Of a stretch of DNA of 64,000 nucleotides, positions 19,548 to 27,794 are shown piece after piece (within the stretch, counting starts at the first letter, position 1; the number at the start of each line of letters is the position of its first letter). Source of the stretch: Trebonia sp963785645 (lineage in GTDB: Bacteria > Actinomycetota > Actinomycetes > Streptosporangiales > Streptosporangiaceae); assembly GCA_963785645.1 (NCBI GenBank), contig CAWAWG010000015.1, positions 159,803 to 223,802 of the forward strand, read 5' to 3'. A program made the translations under genes and the position numbers. Under the pieces are notes generated by a model. The model worked only from the letters and a program-made list of their open reading frames with translations, was not told the origin of the DNA and did not search any database.

Positions 19548-21743
19548 GTGGCCGGACGATTTCCACACAACGGATACACCGACTTCGTAGGCAGGCAGGA
19601 CGAACTCACGGGGATTGCCGCGATGCTGGCGGAATCCCGGCTCGTGACGATCGTCGGACCGGGCGGAGTCGGCAAGACCCGTGTCGCGCTGGTCACGGCC
19701 GCGCTGGCGGCCGCCAGTTACCCGGACGGTCCCTGGATCGTCGAGCTATCCAACCTGCGCGACCCCGCGCTGCTGGCCAACACCGTGGCGAGCGTGCTCG
19801 GCCTGCCCGAGCAGGACGCGCGGTCGGCACTCGACGCGCTGCTCGAGTACCTGCGGGACCGGCATATGCTGCTGATCCTCGACACCTGCGAGCATCTGCT
19901 CGACGCCTGCGCCGCCCTGGCCCAGGCGGTGATGCGGCACGCGCCGGGCGTGACCGTGCTCGCCACCTCGCGGCAGCCGCTCGACATGCCGGGCGAGCAC
20001 TCCTTCCCGATCGGCCCGCTGCCGGTGCCGGAAAACGACTGGCTTCCGCTGACCGGCACTGGTCTCACCGACGCCGGGGACGCGGTCGAGCTGTTCGCAC
20101 TGCGCGCCGGCGGCGCCGTGCCGGATTTCGCGGTCACCACGGACAACGCGCCCGATGTCATCCGGCTGTGCCGGCGGCTGGACGGCATCCCGCTGGCGAT
20201 CGAACTCGCGGCGGTGCAGTTGCGCGTGCTGCCGCTTGGCGAGCTGCTCGACCGGCTCAACCACCGGTTCACGGTGCTGACCGGCGGCCGCCCGGGCGCG
20301 CTGCCCCGGCATCAGACCCTGCGGACGGCGATCGAGTGGTCGCATGAGCTTTGCTCCGATGCCGAACGGCGGCTGTGGGCGCGTCTTTCCGTGTTCGCGG
20401 GGACGTTCAGCCTTGAGGCCGCGCAGGAGGTGTGCGCGGAAGTGTCGCTCGAGCGGGCCGACGTGGTCGACGCGCTCATCGGGCTCGTCGACAAGTCCGT
20501 CGTGCTCCGGGAAGGCGAGCGGTACCGGATGCTGGACACGCTGCGGGAGTTCGGTGCCGAGCGGCTCGCGTCGTCCGGGGAGCTGGTGTCCTGCCGGGGG
20601 CGGCACATCGCGCGGTTCCTGGCCATGGGGCGGTACTTCGGTGCTCACTTCGCCGACGACGACCAGATGGACCGCTATCACGAGCTGCGCGAGGTGCACG
20701 CCAACCTGCGCGCCGCGCTGGAGTACGCGCTTGAGCCGGACGACGACGCAGCCTCCGCTCCGGCTGTCGCCGGGCCCGGGGCGCTCGGGCGGGCGGCCGG
20801 CCCGGCCGGGTCCTCTGGGTCGGCAGTGGCTACCGTGACCCAAGAGCGCTGGGGGGCCGGCGCCGACCTGGCGAGCTCGCTCTACGGGTACTGGCAGATC
20901 TCCGGTCTGCTCGGCGAGGGCGGCTACTGGCTGACCAAGGCACTCGACCGCTTTCCCGACCCGGGCCCTGAGCGGGCGCGGGCGCTGGTCAACCGCGGGT
21001 TCCTGCGCTCCTTCCAGGGGGATGCGCTCAACGCGCTGGCCGACTGCGAGGCCGGCACCGCGATGGCGCTGGCCGTGGGCGACGACGCCGTGACGGCCCG
21101 CGGGTACCAGCACACAATGCTCACGCTCACCTTCCTGGGACGGCACGAGGAAGCGCTGAAGATCACCGGGGAGGCGCGGACCCGGCTGCGTGCCTGCGGC
21201 GACCTGGCGGGCGAGCTGATGCTGATGGCCCAGTTCGGCCACCTGCACCAGCTCTCCGGGCGTCCCGCGGAATGCGTCGCCGTGTGCGACGAGGGGCTGG
21301 CGATGCTCGGAGACACCCGCGAGCAGTGGGTCAGGACCTACCTTTACGCCGTGTCCGGCTTCGCGCTGTTCCAGGTGCCCGGCCGAGAAGCCGACTGCGA
21401 GGCAGTTCTCCGCAAGTCGCTCTACGGGAAACAGGAACTCGGAGACGTCGTCGGGATGGCGTACGCGCTCGACGTCCTCGGCTGGCTGGCGGCCCGGACG
21501 GGGGCGCCGACGCGGACGGCGTGGCTGCTCGGTGCCGCCGACCCGCTCTGGGAGCGCGGCGGCAGCCTGCGGTTCAGCGGGACCGCGATCATGGAGGAGC
21601 TGCATCAGCAGGCGGCTCGTTCCGCTGCCGCGGCGATCGGCGAGGCGGCCTACCAGGCCGAGTACGCCACCGGGGTCGCCTACGTCCGGGAGATGCTGGA
21701 CGCGAGGGCCGGGAAGGGCGCACTGCGGCTGGACATCCCGTAG
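19548..21743 (+). CDS. AfsR/LuxR-type NB-ARC + TPR ATPase lacking a visible DNA-binding domain
   Basis: 731 residues from GTG 19548. The N-terminus is a P-loop NTPase: FVGRQDELTGIAAML, Walker A GPGGVGKT (residues 37-44), Walker B LLILD (108-112), ATSRQPLDMPGEHSF, and the GxP motif GIPLAIELAAVQLRVLPL. Then come a winged-helix-like region (RLSVFAGTFSLEAAQEVC) and a TPR-like C-terminal half. Relatives in actinomycetes usually carry a SARP or LuxR helix-turn-helix. None is seen at either end, since the C-terminus stops at ALRLDIP. It may be a signalling ATPase working with a separate regulator. Confidence 0.85.
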   Translation: MAGRFPHNGYTDFVGRQDELTGIAAMLAESRLVTIVGPGGVGKTRVALVTAALAAASYPDGPWIVELSNLRDPALLANTVASVLGLPEQDARSALDALLEYLRDRHMLLILDTCEHLLDACAALAQAVMRHAPGVTVLATSRQPLDMPGEHSFPIGPLPVPENDWLPLTGTGLTDAGDAVELFALRAGGAVPDFAVTTDNAPDVIRLCRRLDGIPLAIELAAVQLRVLPLGELLDRLNHRFTVLTGGRPGALPRHQTLRTAIEWSHELCSDAERRLWARLSVFAGTFSLEAAQEVCAEVSLERADVVDALIGLVDKSVVLREGERYRMLDTLREFGAERLASSGELVSCRGRHIARFLAMGRYFGAHFADDDQMDRYHELREVHANLRAALEYALEPDDDAASAPAVAGPGALGRAAGPAGSSGSAVATVTQERWGAGADLASSLYGYWQISGLLGEGGYWLTKALDRFPDPGPERARALVNRGFLRSFQGDALNALADCEAGTAMALAVGDDAVTARGYQHTMLTLTFLGRHEEALKITGEARTRLRACGDLAGELMLMAQFGHLHQLSGRPAECVAVCDEGLAMLGDTREQWVRTYLYAVSGFALFQVPGREADCEAVLRKSLYGKQELGDVVGMAYALDVLGWLAARTGAPTRTAWLLGAADPLWERGGSLRFSGTAIMEELHQQAARSAAAAIGEAAYQAEYATGVAYVREMLDARAGKGALRLDIP

Positions 21744-22175
21744 CTGGGTGGCGGCGGCGCGGGGCGAGCCGCAAGCGCCTGCGCCGCCGCCACGTTCCAG
21801 GAATGCGCGGGAGCTAGCCATCCGTGCGCCGGGCACCAGTCGCCCGGTTCGCACCGTAATCCGGCCGTCACTGATCTTCAGTGTCTCCCAGCCGGCCGTC
21901 CGGCGGGGACAGATCGTCACGTCGTTTCTCCAATTTTAACGGCAGGCTTTCTACGGCCGCGCCAGGGAGATCCCGTCCGCCGCCTGGAAGCCGGGAAGCC
22001 TGGCGGCGGGACCGCTGGCGTGCTGAACTGAGCAGACAGGACCAAATCCAGAGCAAACCCTAAGGTTGAAAGTCGAACCATACGGGGTAGCAGGACGTCT
22101 TGTTTAGTAAGGAAAGGAAGCCTGAGCCCCTGAGGGCTTCGGGGCGAGGGCGGCGGCCGGAGGGCGGACGTCGTG
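21744..22175. other. Intergenic region with no gene seen
   Basis: A 432-bp spacer. It has a possible GCCCC/GGGGC hairpin near 22125-22146. The only ORFs are short and lack coding character or start signals. Confidence 0.45.
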
Positions 22176-22694
22176 ATGAGCCGAGTCAGTGTCGCGCAGG
22201 ACACGTTCGAGATGGTCAGTGTCACGCGGAACACGTTCCAGATGATGGCCCGGGTGCCCGAGGAACTCGTCGGCCTGCCGGCCGACGGCGAGTGGGCGGC
22301 CTGGCTGACGAGCACCCCGGTCGGCGAAAGGACCGCGGTCGTGCTCGTCTCCATCGCCGTGACCGCGCTCGACGCGCCGCCGGGGACGGCACGGGCGGGC
22401 GAGTCGCTCGCGGCCCGGCTCCGGGCCAGGCACGGCGACTCCGCCCTCATCGAGGAGTTCACCACGCCGGGCGGCAACCGGGCGGCCGGCGTGCGCCGCA
22501 TCGTCACCCAGCGGGTCAACGGCCGGGAGGTCACGACCGGGCAGGCGCAGGCACTTGTCGTCTACCCGGAGCCGGGCGCGCTCGGCGTCGTCAGCGGCGT
22601 CGCCCTGGATCCGGCTGACCTGGACCGGGCCGCCGTCCTAGTCAGGGAGGTTGCCTCGGGAATGACGGTCACCAGCGCACCAGCGGCGGCCTGA
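22176..22694 (+). CDS. Conserved-looking hypothetical protein
   Basis: 172 residues starting MSRVSVAQDTFEMVSVTRNT; the preceding GTG (22173) is an alternative start. No recognised domain. It reads as a soluble alpha/beta protein: VGERTAVVLVSIAVTALDAP, then a Gly-rich TTPGGNRAAGVRRIVTQRV and a central strand ALVVYPEPGALGVVSGVAL. Its 3' end overlaps the convergent downstream gene by 26 bases. Whether it belongs with the neighbouring helicase/nuclease module is unknown. Confidence 0.65.
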   Translation: MSRVSVAQDTFEMVSVTRNTFQMMARVPEELVGLPADGEWAAWLTSTPVGERTAVVLVSIAVTALDAPPGTARAGESLAARLRARHGDSALIEEFTTPGGNRAAGVRRIVTQRVNGREVTTGQAQALVVYPEPGALGVVSGVALDPADLDRAAVLVREVASGMTVTSAPAAA

Positions 22695-23193
22695 CGCCGA
22701 GCCACCAGGCGAACGCGACGCCGACGACCCCGGCCGCCGCGAGTGCGAGCGTCCCGGCGATGCCGCGCGCCGCACTCGGCCGCAGCACCCGGGAGCGCCG
22801 GATGAAACGGGGCAGCCGCCGGACCCGGTCGCCGCGTCCCGTCCCCTCGGCCTCCTGGGCCTGACCCGACGCCCGGCCGACCAGGCCGGCGACCGGCCGG
22901 CGGCGCGCGGCGCGCCGGTCGGCCTCCACTGACGTGAGCAGCCCGCGGTGCACGAGCACCTGGTCCTCGGCCTCCTCGGCGTGCGCCCTGGCCTTCCTGA
23001 AGGCGTCGAGCATGCGCTGCGCTTCCGCCGCGTCGACCCCGTCCTGGGACCCGGTCACGCACGCGACAAGACGTGTCCTGGCGGCATCGGCGACCTTCCG
23101 CGCCCGCCGTACTTCCGGATCATGCTCGATGGCGTCCCCTGGATCGCCGATCAAAGCGTTCGCCCCTGTGAGCACTGGAAATACTGTGAGCAC
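22669..23193 (-). CDS. Hypothetical protein with C-terminal membrane anchor
   Basis: 174 residues from GTG 23193, or 168 from GTG 23175; the two candidate starts sit in an 18-bp tandem repeat. It has a charged helical N-terminal half (RRARKVADAARTRLVA, AQRMLDAFRKARAHAEEAE) likely to form a coiled coil. A basic linker (RLPRFIRRSR) then precedes one membrane helix (GIAGTLALAAAGVVGVAFAWW). It lies 64 bp downstream of the helicase gene on the same strand and may be the last gene of that operon. Function unknown. Confidence 0.6.
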   Translation of the reverse strand: MLTVFPVLTGANALIGDPGDAIEHDPEVRRARKVADAARTRLVACVTGSQDGVDAAEAQRMLDAFRKARAHAEEAEDQVLVHRGLLTSVEADRRAARRRPVAGLVGRASGQAQEAEGTGRGDRVRRLPRFIRRSRVLRPSAARGIAGTLALAAAGVVGVAFAWWLGVRPPLVRW

Positions 23194-23201
23194 CGGAAAT
23201 C
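23166..23201. repeat. 18-bp tandem repeat at the start of the anchor-protein gene
   Basis: CTGTGAGCACTGGAAATA (23166-23183) is followed directly by CTGTGAGCACCGGAAATC (23184-23201), 16 of 18 bases identical. Each copy carries a GTG start candidate for the minus-strand gene, so start choice there is ambiguous by six codons. Confidence 0.75.
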
Positions 23202-23241
23202 ACCTGCCTTTCAGCGGCGAGCATAGCATAGTGCCGATATA

Positions 23242-23257
23242 TTCCAGCAATTTCCAG
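23242..23257. repeat. Left copy of 16-bp repeat bracketing the helicase/nuclease module
   Basis: TTCCAGCAATTTCCAG, itself two TTCCAG hexamers ten bases apart, ends one base before the helicase stop codon. A copy with one change (C for T) lies at 28732-28747, just upstream of the first gene of the module, in the same orientation. Confidence 0.7.
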
Positions 23258-24637
23258 TTAAGTTGCCGCAGGAACGCGGAACTTGGCCAGGTGGGCCATG
23301 AATGACTGGTGCGCTTCCCATCCGTCGGGGAACTTCACCGGCACGCCGAGGTGCACCGGCTCGGCCGACGGGTGCGCGTCAAGCAGCTCGGGTATGCCCG
23401 CCCGGGCCACCACCACGCACGCGTGCCGGTGCCGGGAGGCCAGGACGCAGAGCCGCCCGGCCTCCAGGTGAAAGGCCGTCGCGTCGCGGCGCCCCGACAG
23501 CGGGTGCAGCATGATCATCACGTCGAACTCGCGCCCCTGCAGGCGGTTCGCGGTGTCGGCGACCACCTTCGTCACATCCCGCCCGGGACCGGTGAGGACC
23601 GGGTACGCCAGCGCACGCTCCCTGAGGGCGCGTTTCACGGCCGCCGCCTGGTCGCGGTGGGCCACGCCGATCGCGATCCGGTCGGCGGTGACGTCGTGCG
23701 GCCCGCCCGGCCGCTCAGAAACCGAGATCGCGCCGCGCAGCAGCAGCCGGGCCGCCAATTCCGCGCAGGCGCCGATCGCCTCCGCATCGGTGCGCAGCGT
23801 ATGCCGGTGCGGCAGCTCGTACAGCGCCCAGCCGGTCCCGGCGGCGGTCTGCAGGGCAAGATCAAAAGAGGTGATTCCGAACGGGTGCGTGTTCCACGTC
23901 ATCGCCCGGTCATCGAGGCCGGTTGCCGCGGCGAAGCCGGTGAAGGGGTAGAACGCGGCGGAGACGACGGGTGCCGCCGTGGCGGGCAGCCGCCATGACA
24001 CGGGCAGCGTGTGTACCGGGAGGCCGGGGTTGTTGGTCAGCAGCACCGCGACCGCGCTGGACATCGGATCCCAGTTCAGCCCGAGCCACCGCTCCGTCTC
24101 CACGGTGGAGAAGGGGTCGAGCTGCCCCGGGTCCCCCACGAACAGCGCCTTGTCGAACAGGTGGGCAATCCGCAGCAGCGAATCGGAGCGCATCTGGTAG
24201 GCCTCGTCGATGATCGCCCACGGCCAGCGCGTGCCGGAGTCCGTGAGCCCCTGGCTCAGCAGGGACCATTTGGCGGCGGTGGCGATCACGAGCGGACGAT
24301 CGATGAGGTCGGCGATCGCGCTGGCCGCGGTGACGTTCGCGTGCCGGGCGACGCGGGGCGCCGGGATGTAGTCCTGGGCGGAAAGCCGTCCGATCTGGAG
24401 GACACCGTGCTCGCTGGCCATCCGGTCGACCAGGTCGTCGACCTGCTCGTTGGTCTGGCCGACGACCATCACCCGCTCGCCCCGCTCGGCGAGACTGGCG
24501 GCCGCCGCGACCACCAGGGTCGACTTGCCCGCGCCGGGCGGTGAGTCCACCACCACGCCGCGCTCGGCCCTGGCCAGGTCCGCGAGAATGGCGTCGGTCA
24601 CCGCGCGGGCACTGGCCGCCGCATCCTTAATGCTCAT
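23258..24637 (-). CDS. SF1 (Upf1-like) helicase/ATPase of the four-gene module
   Basis: 459-residue ATP-dependent nucleic-acid motor. Motifs in order: Walker A SPPGAGKST (residues 32-40), QTNEQVDDL (61-69), Walker B IIDEA (142-146), motif III FVGDPGQLDP (166-175), VSWRLP (213-218), motif V ANRLQGREFDVMI (363-375) and motif VI GRLCVLASRHRHA (394-406). This is the Upf1/DNA2-like AAA_12 arrangement of superfamily 1. There is no fused nuclease; a RecB/Cas4-like nuclease is encoded two genes upstream. It is the last or next-to-last gene of a minus-strand operon. Substrate unknown; DNA end processing or defence is inferred from the partner nuclease. Confidence 0.88.
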   Translation of the reverse strand: MSIKDAAASARAVTDAILADLARAERGVVVDSPPGAGKSTLVVAAAASLAERGERVMVVGQTNEQVDDLVDRMASEHGVLQIGRLSAQDYIPAPRVARHANVTAASAIADLIDRPLVIATAAKWSLLSQGLTDSGTRWPWAIIDEAYQMRSDSLLRIAHLFDKALFVGDPGQLDPFSTVETERWLGLNWDPMSSAVAVLLTNNPGLPVHTLPVSWRLPATAAPVVSAAFYPFTGFAAATGLDDRAMTWNTHPFGITSFDLALQTAAGTGWALYELPHRHTLRTDAEAIGACAELAARLLLRGAISVSERPGGPHDVTADRIAIGVAHRDQAAAVKRALRERALAYPVLTGPGRDVTKVVADTANRLQGREFDVMIMLHPLSGRRDATAFHLEAGRLCVLASRHRHACVVVARAGIPELLDAHPSAEPVHLGVPVKFPDGWEAHQSFMAHLAKFRVPAAT

Positions 24638-24774
24638 GACATCCCCGGGTTATCCACATAAGTCGTCTTAGGCACCGCATAAGGGCAGTGCTGCTCAGTT
24701 GAGCGGCGGTCACCGCAACCCGAAGCCGCCTTGCCGGTCCGGTCGCGTGCACCCGGGAGTGTCCTTCCGCGAGA

Positions 24775-26349
24775 TCATGACCAGTCCTCCCGCGCGTCTT
24801 CGTCGTCTGGCACGTATTCCGGCGGCGGGCCGCCGTGGGTCCACGGCGTGTCCTGGATGTCGGGCAGCTTCGGTACGCGCTGGAAGTCATCGCGCAGCGA
24901 CGTGTAGGTGACGTTCTCCCCCGTCGCGGGCACGCTGCCGGGCGGCGGGGTCAGGAGGCGGCCCATGCCGCCCTTGAGCTCAAGGATTACCTGGGTCCTG
25001 CCGCCGGCGCCGGCGGGCACGACATCGATCACCGTCGCCTGCTGACCGGACCTCGCCGGGGACTTGAGCACCGCGCCTGGCTCGAAGAGGACCTCGTCGA
25101 CGGTCGCCACGGTGACCCAGGGGCGGAGCACGGGCCGCTTGGCTTGTTCCACTCGGTCCGGTTCCGCCGCGACGACCTCACCCGCGAAGGCCTCCCCCGA
25201 CATCCGGTACTCGGCCATGACCAGCGGGTCGTCGTAGGCGCGCTCGACCGCCAGCCGCTGCTGCTCGCGCTCAAGCCGGGCCAGCCGCCTGGCCGCCGCG
25301 ACCGCGCTGTCCCGGCGGGCCTGCGGGGCGCCGCCCTGGCGGATCCACGCGACCTGGTTCGTGAACGACCAGCGGTCGGACGTCCACCGGGGCTCAACGT
25401 GCGCGGCCTCGGGCAGCCCGGCCAGCAGGTCGACCGCCCGCCACATGAGCGCCCAGGTCGGCTCGAGCTGCGAGCGAAGCGCGTGATCCATCGCCGCCCG
25501 CGCCCGGCCGAGCCTCGCGTCGTCCCGCGTCACCGCGGCCTCCCGCACTGCCTGGAGGATCGGCGCGAGCACCTCGTTGTCAAAGGTGGGGTCGGTGGCC
25601 GGGCCGGCCGGCGGACAGCGCACGGGGTCCTCCGCCGCCCGGGCCGCCGTGTGCCCGGTCATGCCGTCCGGCGGGTCGATCCAGCCGAGCAGCGCGGCGA
25701 GGTTCGCGTCCTCCGTGACCGACTGGCCGGTCGCCCAGTGGTCGGCGAGCGCCGCCGTCATGGGAAGCAGCTGGGCCGAGGGAGTCACCTCCCCTCGTTC
25801 GGCGAAATAGGTGAGCCAGCGGCCGAGGAGCGGGACGGCCGCGGGCAGCGCGTACTCACCCTCGGTCTTCCTGAACCGGGTCGAGCGGCCGAGCAGCCGC
25901 AGGAAGGCAACCGTGGGCAGGTTAGGTACGAGGATCTGCGGTGCGCCGGGATACGGGTCGGTCCGCCCGCCCGGATCGCTCACGCCAGCGCGCTGCGTGC
26001 CCGAGCTGCCCATGTCTGAACTGCCAGTGCCCGGGCTGCCCATGTCTGAGCTGCCCGTATCTGTGTCGTCGGTATAGCTGTCGAGGTAGGGAAGGATGAC
26101 CCCAGCCAGGTCGGCGGCGAACTCGAACCGCTGCGTGCGGTCCCTTGGCTCGTAGACAGCGAGGAGGTTCGGCTTCTCGCGGTCGTCGCCGACCAGGACG
26201 GCGAGCGGAGCGCAGGCCTCGCCGGCGAGCTGGGCCGCGACCAGCACCAGGGGCCGACCGGAGACGTGCACGTGCCGGAACATCTTGGTGGGCTGGGCCC
26301 GGCCAGCGGTCGCCGCCGCTGCGCGGGCCAGGGCGGTGAGCACGGTCAC
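24775..26349 (-). CDS. Unknown 524-residue protein of the helicase/nuclease module
   Basis: No family recognised. The start is GTG 26349 or the in-frame GTG 26343, both inside the 98-bp repeat, with GAGGTGA upstream. Residues 1-90 look alpha/beta (RPLVLVAAQLAGEACAPLAVLVGDD). A low-complexity stretch of GSSDMGSPGTGSSDMGSSG follows near 97-117, then a helical middle. The C-terminal part is strand-rich and may be an SH3/KOW-like barrel (DEVLFEPGAVLKSPARSGQQ, then TVIDVVP). Cell wall, membrane or catalytic motifs are absent. It lies between the helicase and nuclease genes, so it is probably an adaptor or DNA-binding subunit; this is inference. Confidence 0.75.
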   Translation of the reverse strand: MTVLTALARAAAATAGRAQPTKMFRHVHVSGRPLVLVAAQLAGEACAPLAVLVGDDREKPNLLAVYEPRDRTQRFEFAADLAGVILPYLDSYTDDTDTGSSDMGSPGTGSSDMGSSGTQRAGVSDPGGRTDPYPGAPQILVPNLPTVAFLRLLGRSTRFRKTEGEYALPAAVPLLGRWLTYFAERGEVTPSAQLLPMTAALADHWATGQSVTEDANLAALLGWIDPPDGMTGHTAARAAEDPVRCPPAGPATDPTFDNEVLAPILQAVREAAVTRDDARLGRARAAMDHALRSQLEPTWALMWRAVDLLAGLPEAAHVEPRWTSDRWSFTNQVAWIRQGGAPQARRDSAVAAARRLARLEREQQRLAVERAYDDPLVMAEYRMSGEAFAGEVVAAEPDRVEQAKRPVLRPWVTVATVDEVLFEPGAVLKSPARSGQQATVIDVVPAGAGGRTQVILELKGGMGRLLTPPPGSVPATGENVTYTSLRDDFQRVPKLPDIQDTPWTHGGPPPEYVPDDEDAREDWS

Positions 26350-26577
26350 TGTTTGAAGGTCACCTCACCGGATCGGCCGGTCCCAACCGCACACCCCGCA
26401 ACGCGGGCAACGGCAACCAGCCAGGCAAGAACAGAGAGCACGGTCACTGTTTGAAGATCACCTCACCGGATCGGCCGGTCCCAACCGCACACCCCGCAAC
26501 GCGGGCAACGGCAACCAGCCAGGCAAGAACAGAGAGCACGGTCACTGTTTGAAGATCACCTCACCGGATCGGCCGGT
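26338..26577. repeat. 98-bp tandem repeat (two full copies and a partial third)
   Basis: Units begin at 26338, 26436 and 26534, with an exact 98-bp period. The third copy is cut near 26577, just after the nuclease gene. On the minus strand each full unit contains GAGGTGA, a GTG start and an open frame of 33 codons beginning VTVLSVLAWL. The TGA stop of that frame overlaps the next unit's GTG as GTGA. The last GTG is the start of the 524-residue gene. The array therefore looks like a duplicated gene start and intergenic junction. Confidence 0.85.
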
Positions 26578-26585
26578 CTTAACAG

Positions 26586-27725
26586 TCACCTTAAGATCAC
26601 CTCGCCGAGCAGTTGCTCGCGGATCTGCGCCGCGCGCAGCACCTGGGCCGCGATCTCCGCCTGCTCCGCCGAAGGAAGCCGGCCGCGGGCGAGGGCGAGC
26701 GCCTGCGCGTTGTATTCAATGCCGCCGAGGTCTTCGCGGACGGACTTGCCGAGCGCACCGGTGGTGCCTGCCGCCTCGGTGCGGCACGCGAAGCACAGCT
26801 CACAGGTGGTCAGGCACTCGGGCGCGTAGCTGGCGCGGACCAGCGCGATGGCTGCGGCGAGGTCTTCCCGCGGGCGGCGGGGCACGCCGTTGTCGTCCGG
26901 GTCGAGGTCGAAGGTGAGCGTTTGCGGATACGGCTCGAGCAGCGTCTCGACCTTTGTCATCCTGACCAGCTGACGGTCGAGCACGCCGAGCTGCTTGCGC
27001 ACGTCGAGGCTGGTGGCGACGGGCTGGCTGGCGAAGTCCCTGGGCGCGATGAGGATCGTCTCATGGCTGACCCGGCCGGAGTCCCCGCCCCCTTCGGCGA
27101 TGAGGTCACGCAGGGCGCGGACGTAGACGGCCGACTGGATCGCGGCGGCGGCGACCTTCACGGGGTCGGCCTGGCCGTCGATGACCGGGAACGACTTGAT
27201 CTCGATGATGTGGAAGCTGCCGTCAAGCCGCAGCGCGATCAGGTCAGGCTCCAGGTATGCGTGCCTGCCGCCGACCCGCAGGCGCAGCAGCGGGTGGTCG
27301 AACAGCGTGCGGGGCGCGTAACGCTTGCCGATGAGCGCCTGCCTGGTCCGGACGTGGCGCAGCTCGCGCGAAGGATTGCCGCCCACCTCTTCGAAGTCGG
27401 CATAGCCGACCTCGGTCACGTCAAGGTTCAGGTGGTCGCGGAGCAGGGTGAGCAGCTGGGCGCCGCCGTCCTCCTTCACCCGCGCCTCGAACGCGTTGCC
27501 CCGGGTGATCGCGAACCGCGACTGGCCGAACGGAGCCGGGTAACCGATGTGCGCAGCGATCTTCTGCTTGTCCACGCCGGCCGCGTCCATCAGCGCGCGC
27601 CGCGGGCAGCCCGGGTTGGCGGCGAGCGCCGCGATCGTGCGCGCGTTGTGGTTAACCGGCAGTGCCCGGCCGCGGAGTCGGTCAAGACGCGCTTCCACTG
27701 GACCAGGCGGCTGATCGCTGTTCAC
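26586..27725 (-). CDS. PD-(D/E)XK nuclease, RecB/Cas4-like, with probable Fe-S cysteine cluster
   Basis: 379 residues from GTG 27725. The nuclease core reads AYLEPDLIALRLDGSFHIIEIKSF. D161, E175 and K177 fit the D-(D/E)XK triad, followed by the Q197/Y201 of AAIQSAVYVRAL as in RecB/Cas4/AddB. Cys40 lies near the N-terminus (NPGCPRRALM), and a cluster C304-x3-C308-x2-C311-x2-C314 lies near the C-terminus. This spacing over the fold is like the 4Fe-4S staple of AddB and Cas4. It sits between the unknown 524-residue gene and the coiled-coil gene of the module. No Cas genes or CRISPR array are present, so Cas4 itself is unlikely. Confidence 0.85.
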   Translation of the reverse strand: MNSDQPPGPVEARLDRLRGRALPVNHNARTIAALAANPGCPRRALMDAAGVDKQKIAAHIGYPAPFGQSRFAITRGNAFEARVKEDGGAQLLTLLRDHLNLDVTEVGYADFEEVGGNPSRELRHVRTRQALIGKRYAPRTLFDHPLLRLRVGGRHAYLEPDLIALRLDGSFHIIEIKSFPVIDGQADPVKVAAAAIQSAVYVRALRDLIAEGGGDSGRVSHETILIAPRDFASQPVATSLDVRKQLGVLDRQLVRMTKVETLLEPYPQTLTFDLDPDDNGVPRRPREDLAAAIALVRASYAPECLTTCELCFACRTEAAGTTGALGKSVREDLGGIEYNAQALALARGRLPSAEQAEIAAQVLRAAQIREQLLGEVILR

Positions 27726-27794
27726 CGCAGACTCATTCCCCCGCCATTTTCTCCGCCATCGGGGCTCGTACCCCGTCGGTCATCCGCCAGCTGC

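Noticed and set aside
22100..22160. Riboswitch-like hairpins before the 172-aa gene
   Set aside because: Only a weak GCCCC/GGGGC stem; no conserved riboswitch core recognised.
24650..24658. TTATCCACA, a perfect DnaA box
   Set aside because: Single copy in a short spacer after the 524-aa gene; no cluster of boxes, no dnaA/dnaN, so no origin is claimed.
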